The position numbers and the translations under genes were made by a program. The notes under the pieces were generated by a model, which ran no database searches, was not told the DNA's origin, and saw only the letters and a program-made list of their open reading frames with translations. Positions 1-9,149 of a DNA stretch of 52,745 nt are shown in pieces. How positions within the stretch are numbered: position 1 is the stretch's first letter; the number at the start of each line of letters is the position of its first letter. This DNA is from Bacillota bacterium. Lineage in GTDB: Bacteria; Bacillota; UBA4882; UBA10575. Where the stretch lies: assembly GCA_012727535.1 (NCBI GenBank), contig JAAYGU010000080.1, forward strand, positions 1 to 52,745. The letters run 5' to 3'.

Positions 1-150
1 GTGTCTATCCTTAGATGGACAAAACCGCTCCGCCAGGTTCTTCCCTTTCTCGATGATCAGAATTTTACCGGTGAGTTTCACCAGTTCCAGGGCGGCAAAG
101 ATTCCAGCCGGACCACCGCCGACAATAATGACATCATACTCTGGCTTCAT
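1..150 (-). CDS. FAD-dependent dehydrogenase, N-terminal part (COG2509-like)
   Basis: The gene runs off the window start, so only its first 50 codons are seen. It begins at ATG 150, with a GAGG SD before it and 21 bp after the trkH stop. The N-terminus reads DVIIVGGGPAGIFAALEL, a GxGxxG dinucleotide-binding fold, followed by an acidic-ended second strand (ILIIEKG). The ERFCPS stretch resembles uncharacterised FAD-dependent dehydrogenases of the COG2509 type. The substrate is unknown. Co-orientation and spacing suggest it is third in a trkA-trkH operon. The FAD fold is clear; the subfamily call is tentative because the rest is missing. Confidence 0.75.
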   Translation of the reverse strand, partial: MKPEYDVIIVGGGPAGIFAALELVKLTGKILIIEKGKNLAERFCPSKDRH

Positions 151-171
151 CAATAGTCCTCACTCCCTTTG

Positions 172-1608
172 TTATTTTCGCCAAAAGTGCGAGGAAAACA
201 AGACGAGAATCGGGAGGATCTCCAACCTGCCGACCAACATTAGAAAGCTGAGCATCCACTTGGCGGGGGCAGTAAAGGCCGCATAATTACTGTACGGTCC
301 AACATTCGCCAAACCAGGGCCGATATTGCCAATGGCCGCCGCCGAAGCAGTCAGTGCGGTCACCATCTCCTCGCCGGTTGCCATTAGAAAGAGCCCACCG
401 AAGGCAAAAAGAGCAATGTAGATGAAGAAAAAAGCCAATATCTCATGGAGCACGGTATCCGGCAGGGGCGAGTGCTCTACCTTAGTTTGAAAGACCTGCC
501 GGGGATGGATCGTCTTTTGCACAAGACGAGTAGCATACTTAAACAGCACAATCAGGCGGGCAATTTTTATTCCCCCGGCGGTGGAGCCGGCGCATCCACC
601 GAAAAACATCAGGATAAACAGAATACCTTGGGCGAAAGTCGGCCAGGCCGCGAAGTTGTCGCTGGAAAAACCGGTTGTGGTGATAATGTTGACTACTTGG
701 AAGACAGCGCGCCGCAGCGCTTCCCCCACCGGTAAGGCCATTTCCGTTACTAAGGCTACTGCAATTAGAAGAGAGGCCAAGATAATAATGCCCGCAAAAA
801 CCCGGATTTCGGTATTATGCAACAAAGGCTTGAAACTTCTCTTCTTCACCACCCGGTAATAAAGGGAAAAATTTATTCCGGCTAAAAAAGTAAAAAGGGT
901 AATGATGATTTCAATCGGGAGACTTTGAAAGGCTTCAATACTGATGTTCCGCGAAGAAAATCCCCCGGTGGCAAGTGTACCGAAAGCGTGAATCACACTT
1001 TCAAACAGCGACAGCCCCGCTAAGTGAAGGGCGATCGCCGCGACCAAGGTCAACACGGTGTAAATGAGCCACAGAGTCATGGCAGTATTTTTTAAACGTG
1101 GGACAATCCGTTCCGGAACCAGCCCCGGCACCTCCGCTTCGAAGAGCGAGGCCCCCTGCCGAAAGGAGAAGAGGGCTAGGGAGAGAACGATGATCCCCAT
1201 CCCACCTAACCAATGGATTAAACTCCGCCATAATAGAATGCCTCGAGGTACACCTTCCACAGCCGGGAGGATGGTTGCTCCGGTAGTAGTAAACCCGGAC
1301 ATCGTCTCAAAAAAGGCATCGGTATAAGTGGCAACGATTCCCGACAGGAAGAAAGGTAAAGCTCCCAAGAATACGATCAACACCCACCCGACACCGACCA
1401 CGGCAAACCCTTCCCGTCGCCGGAAATCTCCGACCGGTTTAATTAAAGTAAGTCCCCCTCCGACCAAGAGAGTCATGATGATCGCGCCACAAAAAGCAGG
1501 TAGATCAACGCCGTGGTCGATCAATGCTACGAGCAAGGGGAAAAACATGGTTAAACCCAAATTTAGGATAATCTTCCCAATCGAATGAAGAACCAGGCGT
1601 ACATGCAC
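172..1608 (-). CDS. trkH: Trk potassium uptake protein, membrane subunit
   Basis: A 478-residue integral membrane protein of the TrkH/KtrB family, which forms the K+-conducting pore in the cytoplasmic membrane. Several long hydrophobic helices are visible. The filter-type loops appear as SGFTTTGATIL (about residues 104-114), GTLATGGFSS, and ITTTGFSSDNF with FFGGCAGSTAGGIK after it. These match the repeated selectivity-filter glycines of the family. The start is GTG 1608, preceded by GAGGG at good spacing. It follows trkA by 15 bp and is presumably co-transcribed, so channel and NAD-binding gate subunit are made together. Confidence 0.95.
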   Translation of the reverse strand: MHVRLVLHSIGKIILNLGLTMFFPLLVALIDHGVDLPAFCGAIIMTLLVGGGLTLIKPVGDFRRREGFAVVGVGWVLIVFLGALPFFLSGIVATYTDAFFETMSGFTTTGATILPAVEGVPRGILLWRSLIHWLGGMGIIVLSLALFSFRQGASLFEAEVPGLVPERIVPRLKNTAMTLWLIYTVLTLVAAIALHLAGLSLFESVIHAFGTLATGGFSSRNISIEAFQSLPIEIIITLFTFLAGINFSLYYRVVKKRSFKPLLHNTEIRVFAGIIILASLLIAVALVTEMALPVGEALRRAVFQVVNIITTTGFSSDNFAAWPTFAQGILFILMFFGGCAGSTAGGIKIARLIVLFKYATRLVQKTIHPRQVFQTKVEHSPLPDTVLHEILAFFFIYIALFAFGGLFLMATGEEMVTALTASAAAIGNIGPGLANVGPYSNYAAFTAPAKWMLSFLMLVGRLEILPILVLFSSHFWRK

Positions 1609-1623
1609 GACTATCCCTCGAAT

Positions 1624-2970
1624 CTATTTATTGTTAAACAACCATTCTATCGTTGGGATTGCACTTTTCAGGGCAAAAATAATGACACGATCATGCGGCT
1701 GGATTAAGGTGTCACCCCGGGGCACAATAATCCGCCCCTGATGAAGAATACTCCCGATCACGATTCCGGGCGGAAGATTCAATTCCCGCAAACACTTTTG
1801 CGTCGCCGGCGAATGTTCAGTCGGAATCACTTCAATGATCTCCGCATCCCCAGATTGTAAAAGATTGATACTGACAATATTACTCTTCCGGACCAGCTTT
1901 AACATGGTGTTAGTCAACAAGAGCCGGGGCGTAATTGTAGCGGTGACCCCAATCATCTCGGCCAAGGGAATATAGTCCTCCCGGCCAATCCCACAGATAA
2001 TCTCCTCCACGCCTGCTTTATGCGCCAGTAAGGAAGCGATCAGATCCAGATTCTCCTCACCCTGTAAGGAGAGGAAGATATCGTCCGGCCCTAAATCTTC
2101 CTCCTCTAAGACTTCTTTTTTCGTCGGGTCGGCGCAGATGATACTACATCCTTCCAGCTCACCAGCAAGGGTCCGGCAAAGCTCAACCCGAGGGTCAATG
2201 ATCTTAACCTCCAAGTTGTTCTTTTTCTCGCGCAACAACCTTAGTAAGTATTGAGTAATTAAACCGCCACCGGCAATGACAATCCGCCGAAAATGCGGGG
2301 TTTTCTTTTTGATTAACTCGTTTAAATTGTGAAAACCCTTGGTTTCACCAAGGACAAAAATTCGGTCTTCCGGCAACAACCTAGTATTGCCCCCGGGAAT
2401 CAAGGCTTGCCCATCACGGAGAATCGCCACAACCGTCAGCTTTTCCAGGTTTAAATCGCTAATCCGTTGGCCGGCAATCTCTAGCTTCTCGCCGACTTTT
2501 AAACCGACCAGACTGAGTTTTCCCTCATGAAAATACTCCATATCGGTGGCCATCGGTACTGCGAGCAAACGGAAAATTTCCTGGGCGGCCAGGTGTTCTG
2601 GGTTGATGATCAGATCAATGCCGTATTGAGAGAAGGATAACAAATGTGGATGAGGGGAGGTATAATCGGAGTTTCTAACCCGGGCCACCGTCATCGGCAC
2701 ACCATACTGTTTTGCCGTCATACAGGCGATCATATTCAACTCATCATTTTCTGTGACCGCCAGAATAATATCGACCGCTTTGATGTCGACTTCTTCCAAG
2801 GTACGGGCACTCGCGCCGTTGCCCACCACAGTCATCACATCTAAATGCTCCGCCGCTGCTCTCAGGGCTTCCGGATCTTTATCGATCAAGATGACATCTT
2901 GATCTTCTCCCGAGAGTATTTTGGCGATATCAAACCCGGCTCTCCCGGCGCCAACAATTAAGATGCGCAT
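1624..2970 (-). CDS. trkA: Trk potassium uptake protein, NAD-binding gating subunit
   Basis: A cytoplasmic ring-forming regulator of TrkH with two RCK halves. Each half has an N-terminal Rossmann domain (ILIVGAGRAGFDIAKIL at the start; RRIVIAGGGLITQYLL near residue 230) followed by a TrkA_C domain. Its 448 residues match the usual full-length two-lobed TrkA. I chose ATG 2970 because AGGGGG lies 6 nt upstream and the Rossmann strand starts directly after it. A GTG at 3000 would add ten residues without a better SD. A sigma-A-like promoter at 3150-3178 gives a leader of about 170 nt. Confidence 0.95.
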   Translation of the reverse strand: MRILIVGAGRAGFDIAKILSGEDQDVILIDKDPEALRAAAEHLDVMTVVGNGASARTLEEVDIKAVDIILAVTENDELNMIACMTAKQYGVPMTVARVRNSDYTSPHPHLLSFSQYGIDLIINPEHLAAQEIFRLLAVPMATDMEYFHEGKLSLVGLKVGEKLEIAGQRISDLNLEKLTVVAILRDGQALIPGGNTRLLPEDRIFVLGETKGFHNLNELIKKKTPHFRRIVIAGGGLITQYLLRLLREKKNNLEVKIIDPRVELCRTLAGELEGCSIICADPTKKEVLEEEDLGPDDIFLSLQGEENLDLIASLLAHKAGVEEIICGIGREDYIPLAEMIGVTATITPRLLLTNTMLKLVRKSNIVSINLLQSGDAEIIEVIPTEHSPATQKCLRELNLPPGIVIGSILHQGRIIVPRGDTLIQPHDRVIIFALKSAIPTIEWLFNNK

Positions 2971-2999
2971 GGTTTTCCCCCTACTTAAGATCGGATACA

Positions 3000-3080
3000 C
3001 TAAAACAACTTGTTCTTAGAGTTCCGTTCGCGTGATCTGCTTTGGGGTCTTCCCCAAAGAATAGCGTCCAGCATGACCAT
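3000..3080 (-). CDS. possible 26-residue leader peptide upstream of trkA
   Basis: In the trkA leader an ATG at 3080 opens 26 codons, MVMLDAILWGRPQ followed by a basic tail (SRSRERNSKNKLF). The TAG stop shares its G with an in-frame GTG of trkA at 3000. A hairpin (TTTGGGG-AAGA-CCCCAAA) lies inside it. No good SD precedes the ATG, so translation is doubtful. It could equally be a structured untranslated leader. Confidence 0.3.
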   Translation of the reverse strand: MVMLDAILWGRPQSRSRERNSKNKLF

Positions 3081-3149
3081 CTTACGATTTAAATAGACCA
3101 AGACCGAAAACGAGGAGTTTGGTAAAATACTTCTTCTGCCGATTAGTAT

Positions 3150-3178
3150 ATTATATTTTTCCCCAGGGGGTAAAGCAA
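3150..3178 (-). promoter_or_regulatory. promoter for trkA-trkH
   Basis: On the minus strand, TTGCTT (3173-3178) and TATAAT (3150-3155) are separated by exactly 17 bp. Transcription would start near 3143 and leave a leader of about 170 nt before trkA. Confidence 0.65.
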
Positions 3179-3217
3179 TCCCTTCTCCGGCGACATAAGG
3201 CAGTATAATAACTTGAT

Positions 3218-3256
3218 AAAAAAGTAAAAGAAGGGCTTCTCCGTAAAGAAGCCCTT
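3218..3256 (-). terminator. terminator of ileS
   Basis: A 10-bp stem (AAGGGCTTCT / AGAAGCCCTT, loop TTACGG) lies 22 bp after the ileS stop. A T-rich tail follows it on the minus strand. The stem also has several T residues on the plus side. Confidence 0.85.
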
Positions 3257-3278
3257 TTTAGTAAGCACTCTGATCTTT

Positions 3279-6200
3279 TTAGACTTTCTCCACCGCTAAG
3301 CCGGTCGGATAGCCGTTAATCTCCCACTCTTCCATTTCCGCTGTCTTTTCTGTCCGTTCTTCGAGCGTGACGGCCAAGGTTTCCTCAAGAATATAATCTT
3401 TAAAAGCCTCGATCGCCTCCCGCACTGCGTTCTCGGCAAAATAAGCAATCTTAATGCGGTCCGTCAATTCGAATTGGGCATTCTTCCGCATATTCTGCAC
3501 TTTGGAAACGATCTCCCGGGCCAAACCTTCTTGAACTAGTGCGGGGGTGAGGTTGGTGTCAAGGATCACATAATGATCCCGGTCCATTTCGACAGCAAAA
3601 CCAGGCTTTTCTTCCGTCCGCACTTCGAGATCTTCAGCGGTTAGTTCGACCGGTGTACCGTCCACATTGAGCGTCACTTTCTGCTCGGCTCTTAAGCTTT
3701 TGACCAAAGCCGCGGCGTCACTGGTGGCTAGGGCCTGGCCGATCCCTTTTAATAGCTTACCGTATTTGGGCCCCAATACTGGGAAGTTTGGTTTTACCGT
3801 ATAGGAGACATACTCATCCGGGGCAGGAACATAGAGCAACGATTTGATATTGAGCTCCTCTTTCACCAGTTCCTCCATTGGTTTTAAGAGTTCTTCGTTC
3901 TTCTGGTCAATCCGGAGCGCAGCCAGAGGTTGTCTGACTTTAAGCTGAACCCGGTTCCGGGCCGCACGCCCGAGGGAGACCAGCTTGATCACTAGACCCA
4001 TATGCTGCTCCAACTCCGGATTAATGAGGGTTTCCTCAGCTTCCGGGTAGAGTTCAAAATGCACCGAACGCTTTTTCTCGGGGCTTTGCACTAGATTCTG
4101 GTAGATATCTTCCGCCAAGAAGGGAGCAAAGGGTGCCATTAGCTTGGCGACGGTGACCAGAACTTCCCACAAAGTACGATAAACCGCCTGTTTGCTACGG
4201 TCCATCTCCGGTGCCCAGAAGCGCTCGCGGGTGCGCCGGACATACCAGTTGGAGACGTCGTCAATCATAAAGTTCTGGATCGCCCGGACGGCCTTGGTCA
4301 GGTCATAGCCCTCCATATCCTTGCGGATCTGTTTCGTCACCGAATGCAGACGGGAGATGACCCACCGGTCAATCTCTTCCCGTTCGGCTACAGGAATCTC
4401 ATAGGATTCCGGGTCGGCTTGATCAATATTCGCATAAAGCGTAAAGAAGGAGTAGACATTTAATACTGTGCCAAAGAATCTTGAGCAGACCTCTTTTAAT
4501 CCTTCCTCGTCGAACCGGGTTGGTGTCCAGGGTGGCGAAACGGCCAGCAGATACCAACGGGTGGCATCGGCGCCGTACTGCTCAATCAAACTCCAAGGCT
4601 CAACCGTATTTCCTCTTGATTTCGACATCTTTTGCCCATTCTTATCGAGAACCAGGTCATTGACGAGGACACTCTTGTAGGGTGATTGGTCAAAGAGGAA
4701 GACCGAGATTGCTAAGAGAGAATAAAACCAGCCTCTGGTCTGGTCAATCCCTTCGCAGATAAAATCCGCCGGGAAAAGCTCGGCAAAATCATCCTGATGC
4801 TCAAAGGGATAATGCCACTGCGCAACAGGCATGGAGCCGGAATCGAACCAGCAGTCGATCACTTCCGGGGTACGGGTCATCCTCCCACCGCACTCACACT
4901 GCAGGTGAATTTCGTCGATATAAGGGCGGTGTAGTTCAATCGTGGCCGGATCCACGGTCTCCAGCGCCCGGTCAGCCAACTCCTGACGCGAACCAACAGA
5001 GGTCAGCCGGTCACAAGCTTCACACCTCCAGATATTAAGCGGGGTTCCCCAGTACCGGTCACGGGAGAGCGACCAGTCGATCAGGTTTTCCAACCAGTTC
5101 CCGAAGCGACCGGTTCCGACATGCTCCGGATACCAATTGATCTTTTTGTTACATTCAATCAACCGGTCTTTATATTTTGTAACGGCAATATACCATGATT
5201 TACGGGCATAGTAGAGCAAGGGTGTATCACACCGCCAACAGTAGGGATAGGTGTGGCTAATCCGCTCTTTCCGGTATAGTTTGCCCTCGCGTTTCAGATA
5301 GTCGGTGATCTCCTCATCGGCATCACGAACAAAACGGCCAGCCCAAGGTGTGATCTCCGCCGTAAATTTCCCTTCTTTGTCGACCGGCTGCAGGACAGGC
5401 AGGTTATGCTCTTGGCCTAAGCGGTAGTCATCCTCCCCGAAGGCTGGAGCGATATGCACAATCCCGGTTCCGTCCTCCGTGGAGACAAAGTCGGCACCGT
5501 AGACATGAAAGGCTGGGCTCTCCGCCTTAATGAAGGGTAGGAGCTGCTCATATTGCATTCCGATTAGTTCCTCGCCCTTAAACTCAGAAAGAATTTCGGC
5601 CTCTTTGCCCAGTACGGCCTCGACCCGCTCACGCACCAAGATATAGATGCGCTCGTCGTCTGGTCGGCGGGCCCGGACATAGGTAAAGGCCGGATTGATC
5701 GCCAGGGCGACGTTGGATGGAAGGGTCCAGGGGGTCGTCGTCCAGACCAGGAAGTACGTCCCCGGTTCCCCGACTACCTGCATCTTTACATAAATCGAGT
5801 TGATCTTCTCCTCTTTATACCCCTGCGAAACCTCATGCGAAGCCAGGGGGGTGCCACAGCGGGCGCAATAGGGCATGATTTTATGCCCTTCGTAGATCAG
5901 CCCGGCGTCGAAGTATTTCTTCAGAATCCACCAGACGGATTCGATATAGTCATTATCGAGGGTAATATACGGATCATCCATATCAAGCCAGTAGCCGATC
6001 CGTTCCGTCATCCGGCGCCATTCCCGTTCATAGGTGAAGACAGAATTACGACACTCCCGGTTAAAGGCCTCAATCCCGTATTCTTCAATTCCTTGTTTGG
6101 AGGAGAGTCCTAATTTTTTCTCGACTTCAATCTCCACCGGCAACCCATGGGTGTCCCAACCTGCTTTCCGGTCAACTTGATAGCCTTCCATCGTTTTGTA

Positions 6201-6419
6201 ACGGCAGACCGTATCCTTGATGGTCCGGGACAGGACATGGTGAATCCCTGGTTTGCCGTTGGCGGTCGGAGGCCCTTCATAAAAGATAAACTTGGGCGCT
6301 CCCGCCCGCGCTTCTACACTCAGCTTAACCATATCTTCGTCCAGCCAGCGCTGGAGGATCTGTTCTTCTCGGTCGTTAACCGAACCTTTTACATTAATCT
6401 CTCGAAACTTTCCACCCAT
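3279..6419 (-). CDS. ileS: isoleucyl-tRNA synthetase
   Basis: A class Ia aminoacyl-tRNA synthetase that charges tRNA-Ile. Its 1046 residues begin at ATG 6419 with AAGGAG before it. In-frame codons up to 6491 overlap the T-box terminator and are not expected to be translated. The HIGH-type motif appears as GIHH within PPTANGKPGIHH, and KMSKS as KNGQKMSKSRGN (middle of the protein). The editing insert lies between them. The length and HIGH variant fit the longer IleS2/eukaryote-like clade, which includes mupirocin-insensitive enzymes; that clade call is inference. It is a single-gene unit under T-box control. Confidence 0.96.
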   Translation of the reverse strand: MGGKFREINVKGSVNDREEQILQRWLDEDMVKLSVEARAGAPKFIFYEGPPTANGKPGIHHVLSRTIKDTVCRYKTMEGYQVDRKAGWDTHGLPVEIEVEKKLGLSSKQGIEEYGIEAFNRECRNSVFTYEREWRRMTERIGYWLDMDDPYITLDNDYIESVWWILKKYFDAGLIYEGHKIMPYCARCGTPLASHEVSQGYKEEKINSIYVKMQVVGEPGTYFLVWTTTPWTLPSNVALAINPAFTYVRARRPDDERIYILVRERVEAVLGKEAEILSEFKGEELIGMQYEQLLPFIKAESPAFHVYGADFVSTEDGTGIVHIAPAFGEDDYRLGQEHNLPVLQPVDKEGKFTAEITPWAGRFVRDADEEITDYLKREGKLYRKERISHTYPYCWRCDTPLLYYARKSWYIAVTKYKDRLIECNKKINWYPEHVGTGRFGNWLENLIDWSLSRDRYWGTPLNIWRCEACDRLTSVGSRQELADRALETVDPATIELHRPYIDEIHLQCECGGRMTRTPEVIDCWFDSGSMPVAQWHYPFEHQDDFAELFPADFICEGIDQTRGWFYSLLAISVFLFDQSPYKSVLVNDLVLDKNGQKMSKSRGNTVEPWSLIEQYGADATRWYLLAVSPPWTPTRFDEEGLKEVCSRFFGTVLNVYSFFTLYANIDQADPESYEIPVAEREEIDRWVISRLHSVTKQIRKDMEGYDLTKAVRAIQNFMIDDVSNWYVRRTRERFWAPEMDRSKQAVYRTLWEVLVTVAKLMAPFAPFLAEDIYQNLVQSPEKKRSVHFELYPEAEETLINPELEQHMGLVIKLVSLGRAARNRVQLKVRQPLAALRIDQKNEELLKPMEELVKEELNIKSLLYVPAPDEYVSYTVKPNFPVLGPKYGKLLKGIGQALATSDAAALVKSLRAEQKVTLNVDGTPVELTAEDLEVRTEEKPGFAVEMDRDHYVILDTNLTPALVQEGLAREIVSKVQNMRKNAQFELTDRIKIAYFAENAVREAIEAFKDYILEETLAVTLEERTEKTAEMEEWEINGYPTGLAVEKV

Positions 6420-6445
6420 TTTGCAAACTCCTTTCCCACTTAAAA

Positions 6446-6698
6446 CAAAAAAACCGTCCGCAAAGGGACGGTGATTAGACCGTGGTACCACCCATTTTGG
6501 TAAGGTTCACTGCAGTCGCTCCTTACCCACTCAAGACCTGATAACGGTGGTAATCCGTCCGGACTTACTACAAATTCGGCCCGGAGGCTCGAGGCTGATC
6601 TTCATACGGCCGTAGTTATCCCTTTCCACCAACCGGGACTCTCTGTCTACCCGTTACCGCACTACTCTTCCTCTCATCGCCTGATGACTTGTATAATC
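6446..6698 (-). promoter_or_regulatory. T-box riboswitch of ileS
   Basis: The leader carries the T-box core GGGTGGTACCACGG (about 6481-6494), whose variable base T would pair with discriminator A73 of tRNA-Ile. Upstream is a long stem I with the GTGGAAAGGGA stretch. An ATC triplet at 6597-6599 sits where the specifier codon should be, matching isoleucine. A terminator stem (CCGTCC / GGACGG, 6454-6471) followed by seven to eight T residues ends just before the ileS SD. Uncharged tRNA-Ile should favour the antiterminator and switch ileS on. Confidence 0.93.
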
Positions 6699-6704
6699 TT
6701 ATTT

Positions 6705-6733
6705 ATTTTAGCTTATTATGTAGCGAAAGTCAA
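6705..6733 (-). promoter_or_regulatory. promoter of the ileS T-box leader
   Basis: On the minus strand TTGACT (6728-6733) and TAAAAT (6705-6710) are spaced by 17 bp. The start would fall near 6698, at the 5' end of the T-box leader. Confidence 0.75.
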
Positions 6734-6805
6734 TCGTCTGGTTTTGAAAAGTCACGCCGACTGCCAACTATCCGGCCAATAAATCTTGCTGCTGCTTTCC
6801 CCTGG

Positions 6806-7771
6806 CTAGAAACCAGGAGTAGTCCGGTCCACCGACAGCGGATGGCGCTCGATCACGCGGTTGAGAGGGTAGTAATAGTCCACGCCCAACTCTTTAACCG
6901 TGCACTTCCCATCCGCATCCTCAATCGTTAACCAAGAACGGACCCGTAGGCCGTCGGCCCCGGGGATCAAGACCCGCTCTTCTCCCGGTCTTAAACTGTA
7001 GTTCTCACGGTAAATGATCCTAGCCGGCCAGCGGTTTAGCACCTCATGATGCCAGGTAACCTTGGGTGGTTTCACCCGGCCGTAAAAAGCAATATATAAA
7101 GTTTGTCCTTTATTTTCCGCCCAGATCAAAAGGGGAGCCTCGGTACTATTACGGAATTTAAAGTCCTTATAAACTGCGATCGTCGCATCCTGTCCGGGGG
7201 GAACATACGGCACCGGCATGCTATGCGGCCAGCGTTCAATGATCTCCAGATTGGCCAGGACCGCCACATTATAAAGGGTGCTGGCAACCTTACATACTCC
7301 GCCACCGACTGATGATCGGACCTCCGAACCATAGTAGGCAGGTCCGTCTTTAAAACCGCGTTCCGTAGTACGTGGTCCAATTGCGGAATTGGTGGAGAAG
7401 ACCGCACCCGGAGCAATCACCTGACCTCTAATCTTTTGCGCTGCCAGTTTAATATTATGTTCTTCTCCTCCCTGCGGATGGGGAAGAGTGGTCTGAAAGG
7501 CTGCCAGTCGGACCGTCGTCCGGAAGAGCAAGCTTAAACGGCGAAATTCAGGATATTCTTCCCACCATAACCGGGTCTGGTCAACGACTGGTTTCCCGTA
7601 AGGGTGCTCGGCCTCTTCTTCCTCAACCTGGAAGCGGGGCTCATCTCCGATCCGTGCCTCCGAGTAGTCTCTTAACCGATCGAGAGCTTGGGGGTGGAGG
7701 GCGTACACCAACAAGCCAAGCCCCACCCCGAAAATGAGGGGTATACTGATCTTTTTCAAGCTATAGGCCAC
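6806..7771 (-). CDS. VanW family protein, membrane-anchored
   Basis: A 321-residue protein with one N-terminal membrane segment (about residues 7-27) and the rest probably outside the cytoplasmic membrane. The VanW core is visible as PGAVFSTNSAIGPRT, GFKDGPAYYG and GGGVCKVASTLYNVA, followed by HSMPVPYVPPGQDA. Near the C-terminus sits a G5-like or beta-rich stretch. VanW proteins occur beside vancomycin-resistance genes and widely in Bacillota, but their biochemical role is unknown. The start is GTG 7771 with AGGGAGG close upstream. It appears to be transcribed alone, divergent from yigZ. Confidence 0.88.
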   Translation of the reverse strand: MAYSLKKISIPLIFGVGLGLLVYALHPQALDRLRDYSEARIGDEPRFQVEEEEAEHPYGKPVVDQTRLWWEEYPEFRRLSLLFRTTVRLAAFQTTLPHPQGGEEHNIKLAAQKIRGQVIAPGAVFSTNSAIGPRTTERGFKDGPAYYGSEVRSSVGGGVCKVASTLYNVAVLANLEIIERWPHSMPVPYVPPGQDATIAVYKDFKFRNSTEAPLLIWAENKGQTLYIAFYGRVKPPKVTWHHEVLNRWPARIIYRENYSLRPGEERVLIPGADGLRVRSWLTIEDADGKCTVKELGVDYYYPLNRVIERHPLSVDRTTPGF

Positions 7772-7893
7772 TTTTCCTCCCTAAGCACAATGACTAGTAA
7801 CGGGTAGTTTCCCCAAGACAGCACCAAAATAATTTAAAAGCCTTTCTCCCAGTACTAACACCGCCGCTCTTTTTGGCGGGGGACTATGATCTA

Positions 7894-7902
7894 TGGTATA
7901 AT
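7894..7902 (+). promoter_or_regulatory. possible extended -10 promoter for yigZ
   Basis: TGGTATAAT (7894-7902) is an extended -10 element. Only a weak TTGGCG lies 18 bp upstream. It would give a leader of about 200 nt before yigZ; I see no conserved structure in that leader. The rest of the 335-bp gap from vanW holds only a small CCGCC/GGCGG repeat near 7861-7879. Confidence 0.45.
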
Positions 7903-8106
7903 TCGCTCAGAGAAGCGGTGGAAAACTCCTCGTCCCTTAAAAAGCTATCCTCAAGAAAAACAGGAGTTGATCAAATTAATGTGGAAGTAGAGGCATAAGC
8001 CCACCGGTTTGTAGTTTAAGGTTTTAAAGGTATAAACTTCAATCATTATTCGACTCTTTAGTATAGACTTTAGTCCTTTGAAAGCAAGTTCAAACAAGGA
8101 GGAACT

Positions 8107-8712
8107 ATGGATACCACTTATTTCATAGTCGCCCGTGCTTTGCGCTGGGAACAGAAGATCGAACGCTCGCTGTTTATTGGCGATACTTGTGTAGTGACTT
8201 CTTCCGAAGAAGCTCAGGCTGTTGTCAACCAAATTAAGGAAGAACATCCCCAGGCCAACCACCACTGCTATGCTTACCGGATTGGTCTAGGCAATTATCC
8301 TACTACTTACTATAGTGACCAGGGGGAGCCTTCCGGAACAGCCGGGCAACCAATCCTCAACGCCCTGCTCCATGAAGAGTTAACGAATACAATCGTGGTG
8401 GTCACCAGGTACTTTGGGGGGAAAAAATTAGGAATCAGGGGTTTAATCGATGCTTATCATTCCACTGCCCTCCAGACTTTAAAGCATGCCGGAAAGAAGC
8501 CGTTGGTTCCTTCTTTTACCTTGCAGATTGAGCTGGCTTACCCCCAACTTCCGATCATTAACCACCTTTTACAGACTCATGAAGCAGAGACTGTGGGCCA
8601 AGACTACGGTGCCACCGTGAAATTAACCGTCAGGGTTCCGGAGAAATTCCGCGAGTCCTTGAGCAACGCGCTCGCGGCCATCAGGGAAGTACAGTGGCAA
8701 GAGATCGATTAA
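8107..8712 (+). CDS. yigZ: YigZ/IMPACT family protein
   Basis: A 201-residue cytoplasmic protein of the IMPACT (UPF0029) family. The N-terminal domain holds the family core: AYRIG, DQGEPSGTAGQPIL (about residues 74-87) and VVTRYFGGKKLGIRGLIDAY. The C-terminal DUF1949-like ferredoxin-fold domain covers roughly residues 135-200. In yeast and mammals the IMPACT domain binds GCN1 and affects translation control. The bacterial role is not established, although nucleic-acid or EF-G-like binding has been proposed. The start is ATG 8107, with AAGGAGG seven bases upstream. Confidence 0.92.
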   Translation: MDTTYFIVARALRWEQKIERSLFIGDTCVVTSSEEAQAVVNQIKEEHPQANHHCYAYRIGLGNYPTTYYSDQGEPSGTAGQPILNALLHEELTNTIVVVTRYFGGKKLGIRGLIDAYHSTALQTLKHAGKKPLVPSFTLQIELAYPQLPIINHLLQTHEAETVGQDYGATVKLTVRVPEKFRESLSNALAAIREVQWQEID

Positions 8713-8866
8713 TGCCGATCGCCCGGGACCGATTTTTTCCCACAGCATATCCTATTACTAAAGAGGTGGACTTAACAAGGATTAAGTGGCCTCTCTTCTT
8801 CACCAAAATCCTTCTCCGGCCTTGTCCGCACCAAAGGCCATTTACTTTCAACTCCGAATCCAGGTT

Positions 8867-8892
8867 AAAAGGCGGTTTACCCGCCTTTTTTT
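8867..8892 (+). terminator. terminator downstream of yigZ
   Basis: AAAGGCGG / CCGCCTTT with a five-base loop, followed by a run of T ending at 8892. The 309-bp gap 8713-9021 otherwise holds an imperfect hairpin at about 8760-8797 (AGAGG..ACTTAA / TTAAGT..CCTCT) and the tRNA promoter. Confidence 0.85.
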
Positions 8893-8976
8893 ACGCTCCA
8901 CGCCAAGGCTTGGTTTGATAGGCATTACTTACCTTAGACCGACATAAAATGGCCATTGCGGTTTGCTGATCTTTTC

Positions 8977-9005
8977 TTGACATCAGTCTCCTTCTTTGCT
9001 AGAAT
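8977..9005 (+). promoter_or_regulatory. promoter of tRNA-Leu
   Basis: A consensus TTGACA (8977-8982) and TAGAAT (9000-9005) with 17-bp spacing. They lie 16 bp before the tRNA 5' end. Confidence 0.85.
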
Positions 9006-9021
9006 AAATAACGAACTCAAT

Positions 9022-9108
9022 GCCGAAGTGGCGGAATTGGCAGACGCAGTAGACTCAAAATCTACCGCCCTCAAAAGCGTGCCGGTTCGAGTCCGGCCTT
9101 CGGCACCA
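9022..9108 (+). tRNA. tRNA-Leu (anticodon CAA)
   Basis: An 87-nt class II tRNA with encoded CCA. The acceptor stem is GCCGAAG / CTTCGGC with discriminator A. The anticodon stem GTAGA / TCTAC encloses the loop CTCAAAA, whose middle triplet CAA reads UUG. The variable arm is long, as expected for leucine, and the T arm is GCCGG TTCGAGT CCGGC. Confidence 0.97.
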
Positions 9109-9120
9109 AGACTTTAAAAC

Positions 9121-9149
9121 AATCCCCGAACAAGGGGATTTTTCTTTTT
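9121..9149 (+). terminator. terminator of tRNA-Leu
   Basis: The stem AATCCCC / GGGGATT with a short loop is followed by TTTCTTTTT, 12 bp after the tRNA. Confidence 0.88.

Noticed and set aside
2971-3143. c-di-AMP (ydaO) riboswitch before trkA
   Set aside because: The location would suit, but the expected conserved blocks were not found.
6420-6491. Extended N-terminus of IleS
   Set aside because: These codons lie in the T-box terminator, and a good SD precedes ATG 6419.
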